From NCBI RefSeq assembly GCF_050632395.1, contig NZ_CP192600.1, forward strand, positions 2,108,001 to 2,172,000: 64,000 bases of DNA, read 5' to 3'. Under the pieces are notes generated by a model that saw nothing but the letters and a program-made list of their open reading frames with translations, searched no databases and was not told where the DNA came from. Numbering within the stretch: the stretch's first letter is position 1; the number at the start of each line of letters is the position of its first letter. This DNA comes from JAUYQR01 sp050632395. Lineage in GTDB: Bacteria; Pseudomonadota; Alphaproteobacteria; Rhodobacterales; Rhodobacteraceae. Positions 15,125-24,225 of the stretch are shown here, in pieces. A program made the translations under genes and the position numbers.

Positions 15125-15610
15125 TCAGCCCTCGCAGGGCCAGACGGCGTTCGGTCCGATGGACGGATGACGCAACTCTGCGCCCGGCGCGATGCCCAGT
15201 TTTTCGGCCAGCCCGCCGTTGATCTCCAGCACGAAGCGCACATCCTCGCCGCCGTCGATCGGCGTCAGATCGCCGGGAATTGCGTTGGAATGCACGCGCG
15301 TGACCTGACCGGCGGCATTGGCGAAAACCATGTCGAGGGGGATCAGCGTGTTCTTCATCCAGAACTGCGCGCGGCGCGGGGATTCGTAGACGAACAGCAT
15401 CCCGGCGGCTGGGTCCATTTCTTCGCGGAACATCAGGCCCTTGGCGCGTTCGGCGGAATCATCCGCCAATTCGACGGCAAAGCTCTCTCGCCCGCCGTCC
15501 CAGCGCAGGTCAAGCCGGTCAGGCGCGCAGACAGCCTCGGCGGCTGCCTGCCCTGCGATCATCGCAAGACACAGCCCGATCAGGGCGCGCCGCGAGTTGC
15601 TGTTTCCCAT
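15125..15610 (-). CDS. DUF192 family exported protein
   Basis: A 161-residue protein with an N-terminal signal peptide (RRALIGLCLAMIAGQAAAEA) followed by a DUF192 domain. Typical motifs are present: ERAKGLMFREEMDPAAGMLF, FWMKNTLIPLDMVF and HSNAIPGDLTPI. The family is periplasmic in this group and its function is unknown. ATG at 15610 overlaps the 3' end of the cold-shock gene by 31 bp, giving one operon. This gene order, cold-shock then DUF192, is common in Rhodobacterales. Confidence 0.9.
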   Translation of the reverse strand: MGNSNSRRALIGLCLAMIAGQAAAEAVCAPDRLDLRWDGGRESFAVELADDSAERAKGLMFREEMDPAAGMLFVYESPRRAQFWMKNTLIPLDMVFANAAGQVTRVHSNAIPGDLTPIDGGEDVRFVLEINGGLAEKLGIAPGAELRHPSIGPNAVWPCEG

Positions 15611-16113
15611 GATACCACCTGAACCGCCATCCGCCCGCGCTTGCCTTCGACGATTCGCAGCGCGACGGCTTCGCCCGCTGCAAGATCGGCAAAACCCGAC
15701 ACGCGCAACACCTCGACATGGACGAACACGTCTTCGCTGCGTCCAAAGACATTGGCAAAGCCGAAGCCCTTGCCCTTGTCGAACCATTTGACCCGTGCAG
15801 CTTCCAACGGCAGCGCCAGTATGTCGGCGCTGTCCATCTGACCGGCTTCGTCGCCCAAGGGAAACACGACCCCCTCCGGCGGCTCGATCTTCAGAACCTC
15901 GACAGCCTGAACGCCGCGCTGCGTCTTCTGCACGCGCACTGTTATCCCTGCGCCATCCGCAACCGAGCCCTGGCCGAAATTGCGCAGGACATTGGCATGC
16001 AACAACACATCGGTTTGGGCCTCGTCCGAGACGATGAAACCGAAACCCTTTGTGGGATCAAACCACTTAACCCGGCCATGCACCTCGTGCATGACCTCTT
16101 CTTCTTCCGTCAT
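15580..16113 (-). CDS. Tandem cold-shock domain protein
   Basis: A 177-residue protein with two cold-shock (OB-fold) domains: residues ~10-75 (GRVKWFDPTKGFGFI, DVLLHANVL) and ~107-172 (ARVKWFDKGKGFGFANV, DVFVHVEVL). Both RNP1 (KGFGF) and RNP2-type motifs are intact in each domain. Single CspA proteins have one domain of about 68 residues. It probably binds RNA or ssDNA as a chaperone. The acidic linker GDEAGQMDSADI joins the two. A start a few codons later (MHEVHGRVKWF, ATG at 16092) is possible. Confidence 0.93.
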   Translation of the reverse strand: MTEEEEVMHEVHGRVKWFDPTKGFGFIVSDEAQTDVLLHANVLRNFGQGSVADGAGITVRVQKTQRGVQAVEVLKIEPPEGVVFPLGDEAGQMDSADILALPLEAARVKWFDKGKGFGFANVFGRSEDVFVHVEVLRVSGFADLAAGEAVALRIVEGKRGRMAVQVVSWETATRGAP

Positions 16114-16240
16114 TTGCAGAGCCTTCTCCCCAGAAGTGAGCCCTTAGTCTTACAATTGCGGCCAATCGCTTGCCGGGTTCAAGTGGAAAACGGCACGCCC
16201 TGTTAATAACTTTCGAGCGGGAGAATGGTTCGGCAATGGT

Positions 16241-16858
16241 TCAAGGGTTCAGGCGGTCAACTGCCCAGTTTGCGTCGATGTTTTCGCGCGTCCAACGAAA
16301 ACGATCATGCAGCCGGAAGGTTCCATCGGCCCAGAATTCGATCTCGAGCGGGCGGATTCGGATACCGCCCCAGAATGGCGGGCGCTTGGGCATCGGGCCT
16401 TGCGCCAAAGTCACCTTTGCCACCTCGGCCATCAGCGCCTCGCGCGATGAAAGCGGCTCCGATTGCTTGGAGGCCCAGGCACCCAGCCGGGACTTCAGGC
16501 TGCGGCTGTTATAATAGGCGTCGGCTTGCGGGCCTTCCTCGCGCTCGGTGATCCCGCGAACCCGGATCTGCCGACGCAGCGATTTCCAGTGCAGCACGAA
16601 GGCCGCCTTGCCCGAGGCTTCGATCTCGCGCCCCTTCTTCGATCCGTAGTTGGTATAGAACACAAATCCGCCGCCGCCGGTGCCCGCCGTCTCGATCTCT
16701 TTCAGCAGCACCATCCGTGCGTTGGGCAGCCCGCCCGCGTCCACCGTGGCCAGCGCTATCGCGTTCGGATCGTTCGGTTCCAACGGCTCCGCCTCGGTCA
16801 TCCAGGCTTGTGCGATGGCGAAAGGGTTGTCTCCGGCGAATATCCCGCTGCGGTCCAA
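16241..16858 (-). CDS. pdxH: Pyridoxamine 5'-phosphate oxidase
   Basis: A 205-residue cytosolic FMN enzyme that oxidises pyridoxine or pyridoxamine 5'-phosphate to pyridoxal 5'-phosphate. Recognisable are PNARMVLLKEI, FVFYTNYGSKKGREI (FMN site), KAAFVLHWKSLRRQIRV and the C-terminal WADGTFRLHDRFRW signature. Length and motifs are normal. It is transcribed away from fabI, with which it shares a 102-bp divergent promoter region. Confidence 0.96.
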   Translation of the reverse strand: MDRSGIFAGDNPFAIAQAWMTEAEPLEPNDPNAIALATVDAGGLPNARMVLLKEIETAGTGGGGFVFYTNYGSKKGREIEASGKAAFVLHWKSLRRQIRVRGITEREEGPQADAYYNSRSLKSRLGAWASKQSEPLSSREALMAEVAKVTLAQGPMPKRPPFWGGIRIRPLEIEFWADGTFRLHDRFRWTRENIDANWAVDRLNP

Positions 16859-16960
16859 GTCAGATACTCCCTTGTCGGCGACCCGAGCCGCCCTTGATGC
16901 AACCGTACTCTTGGCCTACACGTCGAAGCCAACGCAGAACAGGTGGGCAAGGGGCAAGTA

Positions 16961-17791
16961 ATGTCAACCGGACTGATGCAAGGCAAACGCGGGCTGATCA
17001 TGGGCCTTGCGAACGACAAGTCCATCGCATGGGGCATCGCCCAGGCCGTGGCCGGGCAGGGGGCCGAGATCGCCTTTTCCTATCAGGGCGAAGCCTTGAA
17101 GAAACGGGTCGAACCCCTCGCCGCCTCGATCGGGATGACCGAGATGGTGGAATGCGATGTCGCCGACGAAGCCAGCCTCGACGCGCTTTTCGCCCACCTG
17201 AAAGCCATCTGGGGTCACCTCGATTTCGTCGTCCACGCCATCGGCTTTTCCGACAAAAACGAACTGCGTGGCCGCTACGTCGATACCAGCCGCCAGAATT
17301 TCCTGCTGTCGATGGACATCTCGGTCTATTCCTTCACCGCCGTCTGCCAGCGCGCCGCCGCGATGATGGGGCCGGGCGGATCGCTTCTGACGCTCACCTA
17401 CTACGGCGCCGAAAAGGTCATGCCGCACTACAACGTCATGGGCTTGTGCAAGGCGGCCCTCGAGGCCTCGGTCAAATACATCGCCGAAGACCTTGGCAAG
17501 GACGGCATCCGCTGCAACGCCATCTCGGCCGGCCCGATCAAGACCCTCGCGGCCTCCGGCATCGGTGACTTCCGCTACATCATGAAGTGGAACGAGCTGA
17601 ACTCGCCCCTGCGCCGCAACGTCACGCAGGAGGAGGTCGGCAAGGCCGCCCTTTACCTTCTGTCCGACCTCGGCTCGGGCACCACGGGCGAAAACCTGCA
17701 CGTCGATGCTGGCTACCACGTCGTCGGCATGAAGGCGATCGAGGCGCCAGACATCGACCTTCTGGCCGCCAAGAAGGAAGGCGGGCAGTGA
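16961..17791 (+). CDS. fabI: Enoyl-ACP reductase
   Basis: A 276-residue NADH-dependent enoyl-[acyl-carrier-protein] reductase, the last step of each fatty-acid elongation cycle. SDR fold with the FabI features: MGLANDKSIAWGIA nucleotide-binding loop and the catalytic Tyr-x6-Lys in HYNVMGLCKAALE. ATG 16961 (AGGGG upstream) is preferred over a GTG at 16943. The stop overlaps the start of the exporter gene (GTGA). Confidence 0.96.
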   Translation: MSTGLMQGKRGLIMGLANDKSIAWGIAQAVAGQGAEIAFSYQGEALKKRVEPLAASIGMTEMVECDVADEASLDALFAHLKAIWGHLDFVVHAIGFSDKNELRGRYVDTSRQNFLLSMDISVYSFTAVCQRAAAMMGPGGSLLTLTYYGAEKVMPHYNVMGLCKAALEASVKYIAEDLGKDGIRCNAISAGPIKTLAASGIGDFRYIMKWNELNSPLRRNVTQEEVGKAALYLLSDLGSGTTGENLHVDAGYHVVGMKAIEAPDIDLLAAKKEGGQ

Positions 17792-18402
17792 CCCTGGCGG
17801 CCTTCCTTGCCTTCGCGGGCCTCGTGATCTTTGCCGCCGTGTCGCCCGGCCCCGCCGTGTTGATGAGCGCGCGCACCGGCCTGACCGAAGGCTTTCGCAC
17901 CGGCGCGATGCTGGCGGCAGGGATCGGCACCGGCGCGGTGATCTGGGCCTTGATGGCGATGTTCGGCCTGCATCTGGTGTTCGACGCCGCCCCCTCGCTT
18001 TTGTGGGCGCTGAAGATCGGCGGCGCGGCCTACCTTCTTTGGATGGCCTGGCATCTCTGGCGTGACGCAAAGACACCGTTCGTGGCCGAGGATGCGCGCC
18101 CGGTGCCTCTTTCGCCCTTCGCCGCCTATCGCCTTGGCCTCTGGACCAACCTTGCCAACCCCAAGGCGGCGGTGATGTTTTCGTCGATCTTCCTTGGCAC
18201 GCTTGGCCCGAACACGCCCATCTGGGTGCTGGCGGCGCTTCTTGCGATCATCTTCACGGCCGAAACGACCTGGAACAGCCTTGTCGCCCGCATTTTTTCG
18301 CTCGACCGCACGCGGGCGCGGTATATCAGCCTGAAAACCGTCATTGACCGCAGCTTTGGCGGTTTGCTCGCCCTTGTGGGCGTCAAGATCGTCGCCACCT
18401 GA
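17788..18402 (+). CDS. LysE/RhtB family exporter
   Basis: A 204-residue inner-membrane protein with about six hydrophobic segments and the LysE-type N-terminus AAVSPGPAVLMSARTGLTEGF, followed by NLANPKAAVMFSSIF, both diagnostic of amino-acid exporters of the LysE/RhtB group. The substrate is not evident. The GTG start at 17788 overlaps the fabI stop; the open frame extends upstream but inside fabI. Confidence 0.87.
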   Translation: MTLAAFLAFAGLVIFAAVSPGPAVLMSARTGLTEGFRTGAMLAAGIGTGAVIWALMAMFGLHLVFDAAPSLLWALKIGGAAYLLWMAWHLWRDAKTPFVAEDARPVPLSPFAAYRLGLWTNLANPKAAVMFSSIFLGTLGPNTPIWVLAALLAIIFTAETTWNSLVARIFSLDRTRARYISLKTVIDRSFGGLLALVGVKIVAT

Positions 18403-18414
18403 GGGGAGAACACC

Positions 18415-18939
18415 ATGTCCGCCGAACGCCTGCCGCATGAAAAGGGCTTTCACGTCAGTTGGGACCAGATCCACCGCGACGCCCGCGCGCTGGCCTGGCG
18501 GCTGGATGGCAAGGGGCCGGGCGAGGGCGGAACGTGGAAAGCCGTGGTTGGTATCACCCGCGGGGGCCTCGTTCCCGCGATGATCGTCAGCCGTGAACTG
18601 GACATCCGGGTCGTGGATTCCATTTCCGTCAAATCCTACCATTCCGGCGGCGGCAAGCAGGACCAGCGGCGCAATGCGCAGGTCATCAAGGCCCCGCAAG
18701 CCGAAATCATGGGCGACGGGACCGGCGTTCTGATCGTCGATGACCTTGTCGACAGCGGCAAGACGCTTGAACTGATCCGGGGCCTTTACCCAAAGGCGCA
18801 TTTCGCCTGCGTCTACGCCAAGCCCGAGGGCGAAAAGCAGGCCGACACCTATATCACCAGCGTCAGCCAGGACACATGGATCTTCTTTCCGTGGGACATG
18901 GCGCTGCAATACGTGCAGCCGATGCGCGGAATGGACTGA
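18415..18939 (+). CDS. gpt: Xanthine phosphoribosyltransferase
   Basis: A 174-residue type I phosphoribosyltransferase that salvages xanthine and guanine. The PRPP-binding motif is VLIVDDLVDSGKT, and ITRGGLVPAMIVSREL is the N-terminal loop of Gpt proteins; FPWDMALQYV closes the purine site. ATG at 18415 has GAGGGGAG upstream and lies 12 bp after the exporter stop. Confidence 0.93.
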   Translation: MSAERLPHEKGFHVSWDQIHRDARALAWRLDGKGPGEGGTWKAVVGITRGGLVPAMIVSRELDIRVVDSISVKSYHSGGGKQDQRRNAQVIKAPQAEIMGDGTGVLIVDDLVDSGKTLELIRGLYPKAHFACVYAKPEGEKQADTYITSVSQDTWIFFPWDMALQYVQPMRGMD

Positions 18940-18950
18940 GGTTTCCAGGA

Positions 18951-19448
18951 ATGCTCCGCCAAGGCCGGGACAGGCTGCTGCACTGGCTGTTCGAGGCCGG
19001 TCTGGCCATCAAGGGCGTGCTTACCTCGGCCGAGGCATTGGCGGGGTTGGGGCTTTTGCTTGCGCCCAATCCGCTCATTGCGCGCTTTGTGTTCTGGGTA
19101 ACGCATTTCGAAATTGCCGAAGACCCGAACGATACGCTTGCCACCTGGACATTGCGCGCGGTGGCGCAGTTCCCGATCGACACGCAGCATTTCTACGCGC
19201 TGTACCTGCTGGCGCATGGCGGTCTGAAACTGACGATGGTGCTGCTTCTTTGGCGCAAGGTGGTATGGGCCTACCCGGCCTCGATGGTCGTGCTGGCAGG
19301 CTTCGTGTTTTATCAGACCTTCGAATTCTTTCACGCCGGGTCTCCGTTCCTGCTCGTGCTGGCGCTGTTTGATCTGGTGATGATCGGGCTTGTCTGGCAG
19401 GAATGGCGGGCGTTGCGAGGCAAGGCTCCGACACTGTCGCCCGCCTGA
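18951..19448 (+). CDS. DUF2127 membrane protein
   Basis: A 165-residue inner-membrane protein with four predicted hydrophobic segments (FEAGLAIKGVLTSAEALAGL; YLLAHGGLKLTMVLLLW; VVWAYPASMVVLAGFVFYQT; LVLALFDLVMIGLVW). The pattern H-F-Y-ALYLLAHGGLK is typical of DUF2127, of unknown function. Start ATG 18951 has CAGGA upstream, 11 bp after gpt. Confidence 0.8.
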   Translation: MLRQGRDRLLHWLFEAGLAIKGVLTSAEALAGLGLLLAPNPLIARFVFWVTHFEIAEDPNDTLATWTLRAVAQFPIDTQHFYALYLLAHGGLKLTMVLLLWRKVVWAYPASMVVLAGFVFYQTFEFFHAGSPFLLVLALFDLVMIGLVWQEWRALRGKAPTLSPA

Positions 19449-19478
19449 CGTCTTGCGCCCGCCGAAAGGAATGCTGCC

Positions 19479-20657
19479 ATGACCCACCCTCTCAACCCCG
19501 CCTTCGCCCTGACCGATCCGCCCCCGGTGATGGAGGCGCGGCGCTGGCTGACTGGGGTGACGCACCCGGCAAACCGCCCGCTGATCAACGTCAGTCAGGC
19601 GGCCCCGGTGGAAAGCCCGCCCCTTGGCCTGCGTCAGGCACTGGCGGATGCCGCCCTGAACAACCCGGACGCCCATCTTTACGGCCCCGTCCTTGGCCTG
19701 CCGGCGCTGCGCGAGGAAATCGCCACCCAGTGGTCCGCCGCCTATCACGGCACGATCAAGCCCACGCAGGTCGCCATTACCCAAGGCTGCAATCAGGCGT
19801 TTACCGCCATCATGGCCACCCTCGCCGGGCCGGGGGACGAGGTGATCCTGCCGACGCCGTGGTACTTCAATCACAAGATGTGGCTGGATATGGCGTCGGT
19901 GAAGACCGTGCCGCTGGATACCGGACCAACCCTGATCCCTTCGGTCGATGCGGCGGCGGCGCTGATCACCGACCGCAGCCGCGCCATCGTGCTGGTCAGC
20001 CCGAACAACCCCGGCGGAGTCGAATACCCCGCGGAAACCCTGACCGCGTTCCGCGATCTTGCCCGCGCGCGCGGTCTCGCCCTCATCGTCGATGAAACCT
20101 ACCGCGATTTCGACAGCCGCACCGGCGCGCCACATGACCTCTTCACCGATCCCGATTGGGCGGACACCTTCATCCACCTCTACAGCTTTTCCAAGGCTTA
20201 CCGGCTGACCGGCCACCGTGTCGGCGCGGTCGTCGCCTCAGAAGGCCGTCTGGCCGAGGTGGAGAAATTCCTCGATACCGTGGCGATCTGCCCCAGCCAG
20301 CTTGGCCAGATCGGCGCGCTTTGGGGGATGCGCAACCTGTCGCAATGGGTCGCGGGCGAACGCGACGAAATCCTCGCCCGCCGAAAGGCGATGGTGGGCG
20401 GCTTTGCCGCGCTGCCGGGGTGGAAACTCCTCGGATGTGGCGCCTATTTCGCCTACGTCGAACACCCGTTCGACATGGCGTCGGACGCCCTGTGCAAGCA
20501 ATTGGTGACCGACGCCTCGATCCTGATGCTGCCCGGAACCATGTTCCAGCCGCCCGGGTCCGAGGCCGGAAAGCGCCAGATCCGCATCGCTTTTGCCAAC
20601 GTCGACGCGGCAGGAATAGCCGAGATGTTTCGCAGGCTGGCGGCGTTTCGGCCCTGA
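19479..20657 (+). CDS. Class I/II PLP-dependent aminotransferase
   Basis: A 392-residue fold-type I aminotransferase. LYGPVLGLPALREEIA, the NPGGVEYP substrate/cofactor loop, and the PLP lysine in SFSKAYRLTGHRVG are all intact. It resembles aspartate/aromatic-type enzymes, but the specificity cannot be read from the sequence. Single gene followed by a hairpin. Confidence 0.88.
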   Translation: MTHPLNPAFALTDPPPVMEARRWLTGVTHPANRPLINVSQAAPVESPPLGLRQALADAALNNPDAHLYGPVLGLPALREEIATQWSAAYHGTIKPTQVAITQGCNQAFTAIMATLAGPGDEVILPTPWYFNHKMWLDMASVKTVPLDTGPTLIPSVDAAAALITDRSRAIVLVSPNNPGGVEYPAETLTAFRDLARARGLALIVDETYRDFDSRTGAPHDLFTDPDWADTFIHLYSFSKAYRLTGHRVGAVVASEGRLAEVEKFLDTVAICPSQLGQIGALWGMRNLSQWVAGERDEILARRKAMVGGFAALPGWKLLGCGAYFAYVEHPFDMASDALCKQLVTDASILMLPGTMFQPPGSEAGKRQIRIAFANVDAAGIAEMFRRLAAFRP

Positions 20658-20714
20658 AACCCTTGCCGAAAGCTTAATGGCGCTGGGTGGCCTTTCAATA
20701 TCAACGGGTTAGCT

Positions 20715-20737
20715 GGCTGTCCCACCGTGGGACAGCC
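20715..20737 (+). terminator. Perfect hairpin GGCTGTCCCA-CCG-TGGGACAGCC
   Basis: 10-bp perfect stem, 3-nt loop, 57 bp after the aminotransferase stop. No T run follows. ATCAACGGGTTAG precedes it; a near-identical hairpin and motif occur after tpa (52427-52449). Confidence 0.65.
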
Positions 20738-20842
20738 TCGCGCCCCACGCCAGCGCCCACACCAGCGGTAGCCTCACCCGCATCTTGCCCAGACACGGCC
20801 TTCCCTCTATTCACTCACCAGACCCAACGATCAGGCAGACCC

Positions 20843-22714
20843 ATGAGCAAGACCTCGGACGATGAGACCCGGAAACCGAAAAGCAAGGCCAAGGACGCCG
20901 CGCTCTGGGTTCTGATGGGCATGCTGATCCTCGGCCTCGGCGGGTTTGGCGTGACCAATTTCGGCGGCGGCATCACCTCGATCGGCAAGGTCGGCGACAC
21001 CGAGATTTCGACCAACGACTACGCCGCCGCCTTCCGCCAACAACTGACCAGCTTCTCCCAGCGGATCGGTCAGCAGATCTCGGCGCAGGAAGGCATCGCC
21101 TTCGGGCTCGACCGGCAGGTGCTGCAAGGCCTCGTCACCCGCACCGCGCTGGACAACGAGGCGCACCGCCTTGGGCTCTCGGTCGGCGATGCCGTGGTCG
21201 CTGCACAACTGACCAGCATGGACCAGTTCAAGGGCGCTTCGGGAAGCTTTGACCGCGAGGCGTACCGCTTTACCCTTGACCGCAACAACCTGACCGAAGC
21301 CGAGTTCGAATCCAACATCCGCAGCGACATTTCTCGCTCGCTTTTGCAAGGCGCGGTCGGAGGTGGCTTTGCGGCCCCCGCCGCAGTGACCGACACGCTT
21401 TACAAATGGGTCGCAGAGCGGCGCGGATTGTCGATCCTGCGGCTGGGCGAGGCGGACCTGACCGCGCCGGTACCTGAACCAACCGAGGACGAGTTGAAGG
21501 CGTTCCACGAGGCCAACATCGCGACCTTCACCAAGCCGGAGGCAAAGCGCATCACCTACGCCGCCTTGCTGCCGGAAACCATCGCCAAGGATCAGCCGGT
21601 CGACGAGACGGTGCTGAAGAAGCTTTACGAAGACCGGATCGACGAGTTCGTCGTTCCGGAACGGCGGCTGGTGGAGCGGCTGGTCTATCCCGATCAGGCC
21701 GCCGCTGACGCAGCCAAGGCGAAACTGGACGCTGGCGCGACCTTCGAGGCGCTGGTTGCCGAGCGTGGCCTGACGCTGGACGCCATCGACCTTGGCGACG
21801 TATCGAAGGAAGATCTTGGGGCCGCTGGCGAGGCCGTCTTTGCGACGAGCGAACTCGGGGTCGTCGGACCGGTTGCATCGGACCTAGGACCTGCGTTCTT
21901 TCGGGTAAATGCCATCCTCGCCGCCGAGGAAACCACATTCGAGGAGGCCCGTGACGCGCTTGCGATCGAACTGCAGACCGACGCAGCCCGGCGAGCAATC
22001 TCGGATCAGGTGGAAACGGTGGACGATCTTCTGGCCGGGGGTGCCACACTGGAAGACCTTGCCAAGGAAACCGGCATGACACTTGCGACCGTGGATTACG
22101 TGCCCGGTGCCCCCGGAGACAGCACGATCGAGGGGTATCCCGCGTTCCGGACTGCCGCAGAGGCGGTCAAGGCCGACGATTTCCCGCAAGGCATCGTGCT
22201 GGAAGATGGGGGGCTGGTGACGTTGCGGCTGGACGAATTGGTGCCGGCAGCGCCGATCCCCTTTGACGAGGCCCGCGATGCGGTGGCAGCGGCTTGGCGG
22301 GCAGACGCAGTCACCAAGGCCCTGGCAACGCGCGCGGTCGAGATCAAGGCCGCGATCGAGGCGGGTGCCGCGATTGGCAGCTTTGGCATCGTCGATGTTA
22401 CGCCCGAAATCGCGCGCGACGGCTTTATCGAGGGCGTGCCGGAAACGCTGGTGCCCGACGTGTTCAAGATGAACGAAGGCGATGTGAAGGTCGTCGAAGG
22501 GCCGGCTTTCGTGGCTGTTGTCCGGCTTGACCGGATCATGCCTGCCGCTACCGAAGGCGACGACGCGGCTGCGCTGAAAGGCGCGCTTTCGACGCAGCTG
22601 GAGCAGGCCATCGCGACGGACGCTTTCAACGCCTTTACCAACGCGCTGACCGATGAAGCGGGGATTGTGCTTGACCAGGCTGCGATCAATGCGGTCCACA
22701 CGAGCCTGCAATAA
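20843..22714 (+). CDS. PpiD-like periplasmic foldase (SurA_N / PpiC type)
   Basis: A 623-residue protein anchored by one N-terminal membrane helix (ALWVLMGMLILGLGGFGVTN, residues ~22-41) with a large periplasmic part. The SurA_N-type chaperone region (TEISTNDYAAAFRQQL, then LDRQVLQGLVTRTALDNEA) is followed by parvulin-like segments (ERRLVERLVYP..., RPFRV-type repeats). The family assists folding of outer-membrane proteins. It is directly followed by trpE with no gap, a common order in Rhodobacterales. Confidence 0.87.
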   Translation: MSKTSDDETRKPKSKAKDAALWVLMGMLILGLGGFGVTNFGGGITSIGKVGDTEISTNDYAAAFRQQLTSFSQRIGQQISAQEGIAFGLDRQVLQGLVTRTALDNEAHRLGLSVGDAVVAAQLTSMDQFKGASGSFDREAYRFTLDRNNLTEAEFESNIRSDISRSLLQGAVGGGFAAPAAVTDTLYKWVAERRGLSILRLGEADLTAPVPEPTEDELKAFHEANIATFTKPEAKRITYAALLPETIAKDQPVDETVLKKLYEDRIDEFVVPERRLVERLVYPDQAAADAAKAKLDAGATFEALVAERGLTLDAIDLGDVSKEDLGAAGEAVFATSELGVVGPVASDLGPAFFRVNAILAAEETTFEEARDALAIELQTDAARRAISDQVETVDDLLAGGATLEDLAKETGMTLATVDYVPGAPGDSTIEGYPAFRTAAEAVKADDFPQGIVLEDGGLVTLRLDELVPAAPIPFDEARDAVAAAWRADAVTKALATRAVEIKAAIEAGAAIGSFGIVDVTPEIARDGFIEGVPETLVPDVFKMNEGDVKVVEGPAFVAVVRLDRIMPAATEGDDAAALKGALSTQLEQAIATDAFNAFTNALTDEAGIVLDQAAINAVHTSLQ

Positions 22715-24220
22715 ATGCTGTCGCCGTCGTTCGAAGCGTTCGAAGCAGGCTGGAAGGAAGGCCGCAATCAGATAGTCTGGGCGCGGCTGGCGGCCGATCT
22801 GGACACGCCCGTCAGCTTGATGCTGAAACTGGGTGAAGCGCGCGCTGACACGTTCATGCTGGAGTCTGTCACCGGCGGCGAGGTGCGGGGGCGGTATTCC
22901 ATCGTCGGAATGAAGCCGGACCTGATCTGGCAATGCCGGGGCGCTGCCAGCCGGATCAACCGACAGGCGCGGTTCGACCCCTTGGCTTTCGCTGACCTGC
23001 CGGGCCATCCGCTGGATACGCTGCGTGCCCTGTTGGCGGAATGCCGGATCGAAATGCCTGACGGTTTGCCGGCAGTGGCGGCAGGGCTGTTTGGCTACCT
23101 TGGCTACGACATGATCCGGCTGGTCGAAGAGCTGCCCGATGTGAACCCCGATCCGCTTGGCCTTCCGGATGCGGTGCTGATGCGACCTTCGGTCGTGGCG
23201 GTGCTGGATGGGGTCAAGGGTGACGTCACCGTGGTGGCGCCGGCCTGGGTCGGATCTGGCCTGTCGGCGCGGGCGGCCTATGCGCAGGCGGCGGAGCGGG
23301 TGATGGACAGCCTGCGCGACCTTGACCGCTCGCCCGCCGTGCCGCGCGATCTGGGCGAGGCGGCGGCGGTCGGCTTGCCGCAATCGAACTTTACCCACGA
23401 AGGGTATCTGGCCGCTGTCGAGAAAGCCAAGGCGTACATCCGTGCGGGGGATATCTTTCAGGTCGTGCCAAGCCAGCGATGGGCGATGGATTTTGCGCTG
23501 CCGCCCTTTGCGCTGTATCGCAGCCTGCGTCGCACCAACCCGTCGCCGTTCATGTTCTTCTTTAACTTCGGCGGGTTTCAAGTGGTGGGGGCCAGCCCGG
23601 AAATCCTGGTCCGGTTGCGCGACGGCGAAGTGACGGTGCGCCCGATTGCCGGCACCCGCAAGCGTGGCGCGTCACCAGAAGAGGACCGCGCCCTTGAGGC
23701 CGATCTTCTGGCCGATCCCAAGGAAAGGGCCGAGCATCTGATGCTTCTGGACCTTGGTCGCAACGACGTGGGCCGTGTGGCCAAGGTTGGCACCGTGCAT
23801 CCGACCGAGACGTTCATCATCGAACGCTACAGCCATGTGATGCACATCGTGTCGAACGTTGTCGGAGAGATTGCTGAAGGCGAAGACTCGCTGTCGGCGC
23901 TGCTGGCGGGCCTGCCGGCGGGCACCGTGTCCGGTGCGCCGAAGGTGCGTGCGATGGAAATCATCGACGAGTTGGAGCCGGAAAAGCGTGGCGTCTATGG
24001 CGGGGGCGTGGGGTATTTCGCGGCCAACGGCGAAATGGACTTCTGCATCGCGCTGCGCACGGCGGTTCTGAAAGACGAGACGCTGTACATCCAGGCGGGC
24101 GGCGGTGTCGTCTATGACAGCGATCCCGAGGCCGAATATCAGGAAACCGTTAACAAATCCAACGCGCTAAGGCGCGCGGCCGAGGATGCGGGGCTGTTCG
24201 CCCGGCGCGGCAACGGCTGA
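22715..24220 (+). CDS. trpE: Anthranilate synthase component I
   Basis: A 501-residue enzyme converting chorismate and ammonia (from the TrpG subunit) to anthranilate, the first step of tryptophan synthesis. Motifs: RPIAGTRKRG, LLDLGRNDVGRV, the AGTVSGAPKVRAMEIIDELE block and GVYGGGVGY. The N-terminal FMLESVTGGE stretch belongs to the feedback (tryptophan) site. Its ATG abuts the upstream stop. trpG is not in the window. Confidence 0.95.
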   Translation: MLSPSFEAFEAGWKEGRNQIVWARLAADLDTPVSLMLKLGEARADTFMLESVTGGEVRGRYSIVGMKPDLIWQCRGAASRINRQARFDPLAFADLPGHPLDTLRALLAECRIEMPDGLPAVAAGLFGYLGYDMIRLVEELPDVNPDPLGLPDAVLMRPSVVAVLDGVKGDVTVVAPAWVGSGLSARAAYAQAAERVMDSLRDLDRSPAVPRDLGEAAAVGLPQSNFTHEGYLAAVEKAKAYIRAGDIFQVVPSQRWAMDFALPPFALYRSLRRTNPSPFMFFFNFGGFQVVGASPEILVRLRDGEVTVRPIAGTRKRGASPEEDRALEADLLADPKERAEHLMLLDLGRNDVGRVAKVGTVHPTETFIIERYSHVMHIVSNVVGEIAEGEDSLSALLAGLPAGTVSGAPKVRAMEIIDELEPEKRGVYGGGVGYFAANGEMDFCIALRTAVLKDETLYIQAGGGVVYDSDPEAEYQETVNKSNALRRAAEDAGLFARRGNG

Positions 24221-24225
24221 GCGGG

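Noticed and set aside
14872..15222. Plus-strand frame starting MVGAEGFELSTYGTQNRRATRLRYA
   Set aside because: This is the known artefact of translating the complement of a tRNA gene.
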